Shown: piece by piece, positions 57,447 to 64,000 of the stretch
How the letters are laid out: each line of letters starts with the position of its first letter
How positions within the stretch are numbered: position 1 is the first letter of the stretch
Source: Aldehydirespirator sp965116195
GTDB taxonomy: Bacteria; Actinomycetota; Acidimicrobiia; Acidimicrobiales; Aldehydirespiratoraceae
Length of the DNA: 64,000 nucleotides
Direction: 5' to 3'
NCBI GenBank assembly: GCA_965116195.1
Contig: OZ220491.1
Coordinates: forward strand, 2,418,001 to 2,482,000
The notes under the pieces: model-generated
The model's input: only the letters and a program-made list of their open reading frames with translations
Database searches by the model: none
Told to the model about the DNA's origin: nothing
Translations under genes and position numbers: made by a program

Positions 57447-58646
57447 ATGCAAACAATGCAATCGAAGGGTCCACTTGACGGTATTCGAGTGATCGACTTC
57501 ACCCAGGTGTTGGCCGGTCCCACGGCCACAATGGTGCTCGCAGACCTGGGTGCCGATGTGGTCAAGATCGAGCCACCCGAACCGGGGGACCTGTCGCGGC
57601 TTGCACCGTTCGCAAAGGGCGGCGTGAACAGTTCCTTCGCCAACTGCAATCGAGGCAAGCGCTCCATCCAGATTGACCTGAGCACCGATGCCGGCCGCAA
57701 CCTGGCGATGCAGCTGCTGTCCGGTGCTGATGTAGCTGTCCAGAACATGCGGCCCGGAGTGATGGACAAGCTGAAGCTGGGTTATGAACAGGTCGCCGCA
57801 GCCAATCCCCAAATCGTGTACTGCTCAATGTCGGGTTACGGACAAACCGGCCCCCATGCCGACCGGGCCGTGTATGACCCCATCATCCAGGCGGTGTCCG
57901 GCTATGTGGACTTGCAGGTGAACCCCGAGGCACCAATACCCGATCTCGTGCGCAACGCCCTCATCGACAAGGCATCCGGTTGGATGGCTGCACTGGCCAT
58001 CGTCTCGGCGATGCTGGCTCGCAGCCGTGGCTCGGGCGGGCAACACATAGACCTGTCCATGCTTGACACTGCGGTGCAGTTTCTGTGGACCGACGGCGGG
58101 ATGGCTGACACCCTGATTGACCCCGATGTCAGCGACGGGCACCATCTGTCAAAGTTGTATCGACTCACTCCCTGCGCCGACGGCTACATCGCTTACTTCG
58201 TCATCAGCGACAAGCAGCACCACGGCTTGTATCGAGCGCTCGGACGACCCGAATGGGTCGAAGACCCGACCTGGGCCACCCGCGAAGGTCGGCATGGACG
58301 GCTGGAGGAACTCGGCATCATGCTTGAGCAGGAGTTCGCCAAGTGGAAAGTCGCGGATCTGGCTCCCCGAATGCATGCGAACTCGGTGCCCTGTGGAGAG
58401 GTGGCAGCCGTGGCTGATCTACACACAAATCCGCAGATCCGTCACAATGAGACTCTCGTGGAATGGGAGCATCCGACCGCCGGCAAAATCCGTCAGCCTC
58501 GACTGGCACCAAAATTCTCGACAACCCAGCCAGCGTTCAATGCGTCCGTTCCCCGCCTCAACGAACATGCCGAGGAGATCCTGGCCGAGTTGGGTTTTGA
58601 AGCCGGAGATTTGGCAGAACTCCGCGACACCGGAGCCATCCCTTGA
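57447..58646 (+). CDS. CaiB/BaiF family CoA-transferase (family III)
   Basis: A 399-residue class III CoA-transferase. It opens GPLDGIRVIDFTQVLAGPTA and has the motif VKIEPPEPGDLSR. It continues with SFANCNRGKRSIQIDLSTDAGR and the catalytic aspartate region, then YCSMSGYGQTGPHADRAVYD. The C-terminal lobe includes RLTPCADGYIAYFVISDKQH. It moves CoA between carboxylates through covalent intermediates. AGGAGG ahead of ATG 57447 fixes the start. Neighbours (acyl-CoA ligase, two dehydrogenases) suggest one catabolic route, though the strands differ. Confidence 0.88.
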   Translation: MQTMQSKGPLDGIRVIDFTQVLAGPTATMVLADLGADVVKIEPPEPGDLSRLAPFAKGGVNSSFANCNRGKRSIQIDLSTDAGRNLAMQLLSGADVAVQNMRPGVMDKLKLGYEQVAAANPQIVYCSMSGYGQTGPHADRAVYDPIIQAVSGYVDLQVNPEAPIPDLVRNALIDKASGWMAALAIVSAMLARSRGSGGQHIDLSMLDTAVQFLWTDGGMADTLIDPDVSDGHHLSKLYRLTPCADGYIAYFVISDKQHHGLYRALGRPEWVEDPTWATREGRHGRLEELGIMLEQEFAKWKVADLAPRMHANSVPCGEVAAVADLHTNPQIRHNETLVEWEHPTAGKIRQPRLAPKFSTTQPAFNASVPRLNEHAEEILAELGFEAGDLAELRDTGAIP

Positions 58647-58693
58647 CGGACAAAGCCATGGGTGGACCGAAGGCAGGCGATGCGACGCAGAAG

Positions 58694-59299
58694 TCAGGCT
58701 GAGTATGTCGGGGAGCGTGCAAACACCTCGTGAACCAACGGCAGGAAGTCCTCCAGCGCCAGATCGTCGTGGTTGGGGTCGAAACAGTTCTGGTCATAGT
58801 AGGCGCAGAAGTCAACACAGCGGTCGTAGTACGGAGAGTCGGCGTAACGTTCCCGGGCCGTCCGGTCGCCACCAAGATGGTGAAAGTAGTAGTAGCCCTG
58901 AAACAGCCCGTGGTGCCGCACCACCCAGGCGGTTTCTTCGCTCACGTAGGGAGCCAGGATGTCAGCGGCCACGGCGCTGTGGTTGTCGGGGGCAAGCACA
59001 TCGCCGATGTCGTGAAGCAGCGCAGCCACCACATACTCATCGGACTCGCCGTTGCGCAACGCCCTGGTGGCCGACTGGCGACAGTGGCGTGCCCTGTCAA
59101 TCTGATATCCCAGAGTAGGGCCGCCCAACAACTGCATCGTTGACATCAGATGCTCCACAAGCGTCTCACGTGCGTGTTCTTCGTACAACCTGGAAAGCTG
59201 GATGTAGTCCTCGGCTGTGCCGTGCGCCATTTCGGTCCAGTTGACAGTGAAAACGTCGCTGCCTTCGCGGGTGGACTTGCCGGTCAAGGTGCCAGTCAT
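58694..59299 (-). CDS. HD-domain protein (PhnZ/inositol-oxygenase-like)
   Basis: A 201-residue HD-fold protein with metal-ligand stations: the histidine in RARHCRQSA, the HD pair in ALLHDIGDVLAPDNHSAVAA, and the histidines in VVRHHGLFQGYYYFHHLGGD. The last motif and the QGYYYFHHLGG context are typical of the oxygenase-like HD proteins that cleave carbon-phosphorus bonds (PhnZ) or oxidise related compounds with a diiron centre. A phosphonate or phosphonate-like substrate is a guess. The gene is convergent with the CoA-transferase. ATG 59299 or 59311 may be used. Confidence 0.7.
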   Translation of the reverse strand: MTGTLTGKSTREGSDVFTVNWTEMAHGTAEDYIQLSRLYEEHARETLVEHLMSTMQLLGGPTLGYQIDRARHCRQSATRALRNGESDEYVVAALLHDIGDVLAPDNHSAVAADILAPYVSEETAWVVRHHGLFQGYYYFHHLGGDRTARERYADSPYYDRCVDFCAYYDQNCFDPNHDDLALEDFLPLVHEVFARSPTYSA

Positions 59300-59431
59300 T
59301 GCTGCGCTCACCCCTCTCTGCGTTTCGTGCTCCGAGGCGGGATCGTGTCCAGGGTCGTGTCTGTTGGATGTTTTCAGGCGGGATGGGCACGACCTCGCTG
59401 CGTGCTGGAGTCCAACTCTACGACAACCGTG

Positions 59432-60982
59432 TCACTGTTGACCAACGATTTCTGCGTCAGCGTAGAAGGCGGCAACAGCGAACCAGAAGGTGTCAAGGTG
59501 CTCCACCGCCGGCAGGTGTCCGCCACCGTCGACTTCACCACTGCCGGTTTGACCACCGTTGGTGCGACGCCCCAGGATGTCGTAGCTGTGGCCTGTCTCA
59601 ACGTCTGTGAAGTTGCCGTTCGCGGTGGCGGTGAGTTTGATCTCGCGGCCGTTGACGATGCGGTCAAACACGCCGGTTGCGCCCACATCACGTCCGTCGG
59701 CTATCACGCTGGTGTCCAGGGCGCTCGCTGTACCTGACGTGTGCAACACCACCAACTCACGCCCGCCCACCGTCACCGCAATTACGTTCTGTTCAGACAA
59801 CACCTCATAAGGGATGACCGTGGCTTCGCCACCCTCGCGCAGGGCCACAACCCGGGACATCGGGTCAAGCCGGTCGTCATAGGAGCCCGAGAACAAGAAC
59901 GGCAAACTCTCGGGGCTGTCATAGAAGTCGTAGGGGTTCTGTCCATAGCGCCGGGTGTGGCCGGTGTCGGCACTCAACACCAAGCCGTCGGGATGCGCTG
60001 ACAGAAACGACCCGAACGACACGGTCTGCACCGGTATCAGGTCGAGTTGGGTACCCGTAAGGTGTCCCACCACGGCCTCACCGGTGTAGTGCGACCACAG
60101 GCTTTCGGTCTGGCGGTCATACATCACCAGCGAAGAGTTGAGCAGTGACCCGGAAGTACCGAAGTCAAGGATGCGCTCGGTGACCCGGCGGTCATAGGCG
60201 ACAGCAGAGTTGCACAACGGACAGTACGAGACAGTCACGGGCATGCCGCCGACGGTGCCGTTGACGAGTTCGTGCCAGGTCATGATGCGCAATGGGTAGG
60301 CACGGGCGTCGCCACCTATGTCCAGAGCAAGCACCGGCTCCACAGTCGGCAACCAGTCCACACTCTCCGCGGGTTCAAACGCCGGATCATCCAGGGCCGG
60401 AATGGCGTCAGGAGGCACCACCGAGCGGATCTCCGACAAATCCACAAGCGGCTCGGGATGCGCAGAGTTATCCGGGTCGCGCAGCGCGCTGGTCACATCC
60501 TCACGAGGAGTGGACTTGACAGGCTCGCTGGCGGCACCCTCCGTGACGGTCTCTGTTGGGTCGTCAACGTTCGCCGTGTCCCGGGTTGCCGCATCGTCTG
60601 GCGTGGTTGCAGTATCCGCCGTCGCCGCAGTGTCCGCGGTGCTTGCAGTGTCAGCCGGGGCCGCATCTGCCGTTGCCCTGGTATCAGCCGTGGCAGGGGT
60701 GGCATTAGATGAACCAACGACCTGCCCGTGCCCGACATCTTCACCTGATTCCAAGATGGCCGAATCGCCACCGTTGTCAGGTCCGGCCCCATTGTCGCCC
60801 GTGTACCCAGCCGACAACGGCTCAGAAGTTGCGACGCTGGAGGACTCCGTGCCCTCCTGTGTGCTGTCAGATGATGAACCACATCCGAGAACCACCGCAG
60901 CAACAGCGAGAGCAACCAAGCCCGAGATGATCCGACTGAGGCAGGCATTTGTCTTGCCAACCGTTGGTGTCGTGCTGCCCAT
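59432..60982 (-). CDS. DUF3179 domain lipoprotein
   Basis: About 516 residues: a signal peptide ending in the lipobox VVLGCGSS near residue 30, then a 150-residue low-complexity Ala/Asp/Thr-rich segment (ATADTAATADTATTPDD and similar hexapeptide repeats). Then comes a DUF3179 domain with ALDIGGDARAYPLRIMTWHE, MPVTVSYCPLCNSAVAYDR, the GTSGSLLNSSLVMYDRQT loop and DFYDSPESLPFLFSG. The family is secreted and of unknown function; the YCPLCNS cysteine pair may bind metal. ATG 60982 is preferred because it starts the signal peptide. The 60983-61241 gap holds no gene. Confidence 0.8.
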   Translation of the reverse strand: MGSTTPTVGKTNACLSRIISGLVALAVAAVVLGCGSSSDSTQEGTESSSVATSEPLSAGYTGDNGAGPDNGGDSAILESGEDVGHGQVVGSSNATPATADTRATADAAPADTASTADTAATADTATTPDDAATRDTANVDDPTETVTEGAASEPVKSTPREDVTSALRDPDNSAHPEPLVDLSEIRSVVPPDAIPALDDPAFEPAESVDWLPTVEPVLALDIGGDARAYPLRIMTWHELVNGTVGGMPVTVSYCPLCNSAVAYDRRVTERILDFGTSGSLLNSSLVMYDRQTESLWSHYTGEAVVGHLTGTQLDLIPVQTVSFGSFLSAHPDGLVLSADTGHTRRYGQNPYDFYDSPESLPFLFSGSYDDRLDPMSRVVALREGGEATVIPYEVLSEQNVIAVTVGGRELVVLHTSGTASALDTSVIADGRDVGATGVFDRIVNGREIKLTATANGNFTDVETGHSYDILGRRTNGGQTGSGEVDGGGHLPAVEHLDTFWFAVAAFYADAEIVGQQ

Positions 60983-61241
60983 CACAGTGCAAGCTAGCCC
61001 CAACCTACCAACATCGCCAGATACCTCATCCTCCGCATCCACCAAGGGCACACGATTCGTCCTGTCCACTACCAACACCCCGAACGGACACCATGCAGCC
61101 ACCGATCTGGAAGTGAGTTGATGGGTAGAGGTCGCGGCCGTGTTGGCCGCCCCCGGTGCAATCGGCCACCCACTCTGTACGCCTTCATACCTGAACCGTC
61201 GGAATTGATGGTGCGCGGGTGCAGCCTGATAGGCTAAGTAC

Positions 61242-61460
61242 ATGGCATCAGAACTCAGCCCAAGATCATCCTATCTTTTCGCTCGCGCAAGGGCGATCCA
61301 CGGTGTCGCACGCATATTTGATCTTTTCGGTGTCTACGACTGCTATCATTCTGAACTGCCCATACATGAGTCTGGCGTGTTCGCAGTGATGCAAGACTGG
61401 CTTGCCGTGGAAGAAGATGCAAAAGTAGTGGTAGGCAAACACTCATCGACTAAAGTGTGA
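61242..61460 (+). CDS. Small uncharacterised protein, translationally coupled to the SLH-CAP gene
   Basis: A 72-residue frame with a compact hydrophobic core (SYLFARARAIHGVARIFDLF) and an acidic tail. No family is recognised. Its TGA at 61458-61460 overlaps the ATG of the downstream gene as TGATG, the configuration of reinitiation coupling, which argues for translation. ATG 61242 lies six bases after TAGGCT, with TTGATG about 19 bp further upstream, so a leaderless transcript is possible. Confidence 0.5.
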   Translation: MASELSPRSSYLFARARAIHGVARIFDLFGVYDCYHSELPIHESGVFAVMQDWLAVEEDAKVVVGKHSSTKV

Positions 61461-62878
61461 TGGATTCGCAGGATCCCACCAAAACAGACCATTTCACCGC
61501 AGCTAGGACTCGCGCCGCTCTCGCCGGCGCGAACAGTAGACATAGCAGTAGTCACACAAGATACTCACCTCCTGCGATTGGGATGTTTCTGCGTGTGCTG
61601 TGGGTATTTGTGGTGTTCACAGTACTGTTGGGAACAACAACAGCAGCGACCGGTGTTGCGGACACCGGCACCCAGGATGCGACATCATCTGTTGATGCAT
61701 ACACCGACGACGGCACCAACACACACCAACCGTCAATAAACGAACTAGCTGCCAAAGACATATTTGACGGCACGGAATGCGCCAAGGACAGTATCTGCCC
61801 CAAACAGCCACTGTTGCGCTGGGAGTTCGCGGTCTGGCTAACTCGCCTGTTGAACGGCGGCGAACCCTCGGACATTGACCGCGAACGGTTCGCTGATGTC
61901 AGCCTCAACCATTGGTACGCACCCCACATCGAATACCTGGCTCAACACAAGATAACCAACGGCTGTCAAACCAAGCCACTACTGTTTTGCCCCGATCGGC
62001 AGGTGACTCGGGCACAGATGGCCACATTCTTGGTACGCGCCTTCAAACTTGCACGCACCGAAATCACTAAATTCACCGATATCGGACAGTCCTCACATGC
62101 AGCCAGTATCAACGCTCTATATGCTGCGGGTATCACCAGGGGTTGCGAAACAAACCCCGACAAATTCTGTCCGAAGAGTCCTGTTACCCGAGCTCAAACC
62201 GCCACCCTGTTCGTCAGGGCTGTCAAGCACAAACCGGCCTTCAGTCCTGCCACAACGACGACCACGCTCGCGAGTCGCCACCAACCCACCACCACACTCC
62301 AACCATCCAATCCAAATCCCACGCCCACAATACCACCTCAACGAACCACGACCACGACGAGCACGACAACGACGACCACCACGACCACGCCAACGACCAC
62401 AACCACGACCACCACGACAACCACGACCACCACGACAACCACGACAAGCAGCAACAGGCAGCCCACAAACCCAGTCCAAACATCTGACATCATCGCAGCC
62501 GAGGCCGAGACGGCGCGTCTCGTCAACCAACTGCGCCAGAGCCTCGGTCTCAATACGCTTGCCTATCACGACGATGTCGCTGTCGTAGCCCGAAACTGGT
62601 CCCAAACGATGGCCGCCACACAGAACTTTGTACACAACCCGATCTTTGCCGAGCAGTACCCTTCCGGATGGCTGTCCGCGGCAGAGAATATTGCCTGGAT
62701 TTCTGATGCCTCTGCCTCTCTCAGCGCGAAAACGCGCCGAGCCTTTGACCTGTTGGTGGACAGTCCGGGTCACTACGCCAACATGACCAACCCCGATCTC
62801 ACCCATCAGGGAATAGGGATCGCTGTGAATTCCACAGGCGATTTCTGGGTCACCCAGAACTTCGCCCGCTACCCCTGA
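61460..62878 (+). CDS. Secreted SLH and CAP (SCP-like) domain protein
   Basis: About 472 residues: a membrane/signal segment (FLRVLWVFVVFTVLLGTTTA) starts near residue 43. Two to three SLH-like repeats follow (FADVSLNHWYAPHIEYLAQH, CPDRQVTRAQMATFLVRAFK, CPKSPVTRAQTATLFVRAVK). Then come a Pro/Thr linker with runs of up to 20 threonines (about 270-330) and a C-terminal CAP domain (ETARLVNQLRQSLGLNTLAY, ENIAWISDASAS, SPGHYANMTNPDLTHQGIGI). CAP domains of bacteria are often secreted and bind lipids or cleave substrates; the exact role is not known. Architecture parallels the giant surface protein at 46-51 kb. Confidence 0.85.
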   Translation: MDSQDPTKTDHFTAARTRAALAGANSRHSSSHTRYSPPAIGMFLRVLWVFVVFTVLLGTTTAATGVADTGTQDATSSVDAYTDDGTNTHQPSINELAAKDIFDGTECAKDSICPKQPLLRWEFAVWLTRLLNGGEPSDIDRERFADVSLNHWYAPHIEYLAQHKITNGCQTKPLLFCPDRQVTRAQMATFLVRAFKLARTEITKFTDIGQSSHAASINALYAAGITRGCETNPDKFCPKSPVTRAQTATLFVRAVKHKPAFSPATTTTTLASRHQPTTTLQPSNPNPTPTIPPQRTTTTTSTTTTTTTTTPTTTTTTTTTTTTTTTTTTSSNRQPTNPVQTSDIIAAEAETARLVNQLRQSLGLNTLAYHDDVAVVARNWSQTMAATQNFVHNPIFAEQYPSGWLSAAENIAWISDASASLSAKTRRAFDLLVDSPGHYANMTNPDLTHQGIGIAVNSTGDFWVTQNFARYP

Positions 62879-63137
62879 CCACCACCAACTCCGACAGTAT
62901 CCTGGCTAGTCCCATCACTGCTGTTGTCACGCCTCCTTACAGTCATATCATCTGCACCGCCTATCGAAGCAGCAAGCCCCATTTCCCCCCTTGAAGAGCC
63001 GACATGCCCTATCGGTTGTGAGGGCCATCGCCACCAAAGCAGGTGTTATCGCAAGCCCATGCGAACAGCCGAATGACCAACCGTCTGATCCGTAGTCAGA
63101 TGCCCTAATCGCAGGCCCATGCAAGGAGCCGAGATGT
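62879..63137. repeat. Convergent gap with copies of the TPR gene 3' end
   Basis: The end of the TPR gene (GCCGAGATGTCTATCGATCG then TTGAGGG, about 63130-63152) recurs in diverged form as GCCGACATGCCCTATCGGTT then GTGAGGG at about 62998-63024. ATCGCAAGCCCATGCGAACA and ATCGCAGGCCCATGCAAGGA (about 63050 and 63108) are a second pair. No gene is seen in the gap. Confidence 0.75.
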
Positions 63138-64000
63138 CTATCGATCGTTGAGGGTCGCTCTGAGGCTGTGCTGTTTGATCAAAGACACGAGGTCGGCGGG
63201 TTGAGCGGTCAGGGTGTCGAATTTGTCAAGGTCGGACCGGGCTGCGTCCAGGTTGCCGATGCTTGACAGGGCGACGGCCCGGTATACGAGAGCACCAGGG
63301 TGATCGGACTTCACCGACAGAGCCTCGTCCAGATAGCCGATCCCCAACTGCACCAGTTCTGTCTCAGCGGTGCGTACCAGCAGCCAGCCTCGGGCTGCCA
63401 GTGCCTCCACCTGGGCGGGCTGGGACTCAAGTAGCCAGTCCAGCATCTGTAACCCTTCCAACAGGCAACCCTCACACCCCACAGACGCCTTGGCACCGGC
63501 CGCGGCAACCGTCTCGGCAACCGACAGGCCCGAACCACTGAAGGAACCACGATCGGGCTGCGAGTACACAGCTTCCACTCGTTCAAGCGCAGCCGCACCC
63601 AGCGCCTGGGTGACCCGCTCACGCACACGAGCCTGTTCAACCAGAGCCTCGGCATCCGGCGACGGGTCAAGCCGGTCGAATATCGCCAGTTCAGCAGCAG
63701 CCCGCTCGGCTTCGCCGGACTCCAAAGCGAGGATGGCGCGGAACAGTCTGGCGTCGCTGTAATCGGGATCAGATGCGATGGCGTCGTCAAGGTAACCGGC
63801 GGCAGCAACAGCCGAACCGCCCTGGCGCGACATGAGCCAACCCTTGTAGGTGAGAGCTTCGGCGTTGGTGGGCTGCTGCTGCAGAGCCTCGTCGTAGAGA
63901 GCGACAGCGGCATCAATGTCGCCTTCGTTGAAGGCTGCGAGCGCCCGAAAGTTCAACTCCCGTGCGGTCACACGGATCTCACCGGTCAGCGACTCGCCGA
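63138..64000 (-). CDS. TPR protein (C-terminal part, gene continues beyond the window)
   Basis: The frame is open to the right window edge, so the 5' end is missing; 287 residues are visible. It holds TPR-like helix pairs: ALAAFNEGDIDAAVALYDEA followed by LQQQPTNAEALTYKGWLMSR, then ARLFRAILALESGEAERAAA, and later WLLESQPAQVEALAARGWLL and YLDEALSVKSDHPGALVYRA. Similar C-terminal TPR domains occur in CcmI-type cytochrome c maturation proteins, but that assignment is weak without the N-terminus. It is convergent with the SLH-CAP gene. Confidence 0.7.
   Translation of the reverse strand, partial: GESLTGEIRVTARELNFRALAAFNEGDIDAAVALYDEALQQQPTNAEALTYKGWLMSRQGGSAVAAAGYLDDAIASDPDYSDARLFRAILALESGEAERAAAELAIFDRLDPSPDAEALVEQARVRERVTQALGAAALERVEAVYSQPDRGSFSGSGLSVAETVAAAGAKASVGCEGCLLEGLQMLDWLLESQPAQVEALAARGWLLVRTAETELVQLGIGYLDEALSVKSDHPGALVYRAVALSSIGNLDAARSDLDKFDTLTAQPADLVSLIKQHSLRATLNDR

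Overview
The window comes from a high-GC actinobacterium, most likely of the Acidimicrobiia type. The evidence is a WhiB regulator, a DivIVA-like coiled-coil protein, the UPF0182 / Lon-like PDZ protease / DUF2342 zincin set known from actinobacterial genomes, a TatA with a GTG start, a DUF222-HNH endonuclease, mycofactocin-linked enzymes, and SLH-type surface proteins with threonine-rich linkers. The assignment is an inference from gene content, not from a marker-gene comparison.

Layout. (1) 1-9.9 kb: sugar or sugar-acid uptake and catabolism. It holds the C-terminus of an IclR regulator, a ceramidase-like hydrolase, an SDR and an IlvD/Edd dehydratase (plus strand, overlapping junctions), then a DapA-type aldolase, an epimerase and a ribose/fructose-type ABC ATPase and permease (minus strand). 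(2) 9.9-23.6 kb: an accessory island ending at an initiator tRNA-fMet. It contains AbiEi-like debris, a Fic gene with an in-frame stop, a TcmP/DUF5131 pair, an HsdM tail abutting an IS3 transposase tail, an uncharacterised two-gene operon, a 271-bp tandem duplication carrying degenerate tRNA-fMet copies, a DUF222-HNH gene, and an IS30 element split by an intact ISL3 element. (3) 23.7-46 kb: mostly core genes: two secreted proteins, UPF0182, DivIVA-like, Lon-like protease, MreB, MoaE, an anchored epimerase, DUF2342 protein, an MFS transporter, polyphosphate kinase, TatA, WhiB and a thioesterase. (4) 46-64 kb: a giant SLH/Fn3 surface protein with homopolymer tracts, a mycofactocin-type glycosyltransferase (MftF), an acyl-CoA ligase, an NDMA-type alcohol dehydrogenase, a mycofactocin-type SDR, a CoA-transferase, an HD protein, a DUF3179 lipoprotein, an SLH-CAP secreted protein and a TPR protein cut by the window edge.

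The most unusual property runs through the whole window. Tandem repeats sit at gene boundaries: short modules that include the start codon (and often the ribosome binding site) or the stop codon are copied two to six times. Other units of 18, 36, 57, 81 and 123 bp, all multiples of three, expand inside otherwise conserved enzymes. Unit sequence differs at every locus and usually derives from the adjacent gene end, so this looks like a locus-by-locus duplication process and not like a dispersed repeat family.

Two functional themes link genes. The left end looks like a non-phosphorylative sugar-acid route (dehydrogenase, dehydratase, aldolase, transporter). The 51-58 kb block has three mycofactocin-associated proteins, but the mycofactocin biosynthesis core is not in the window.
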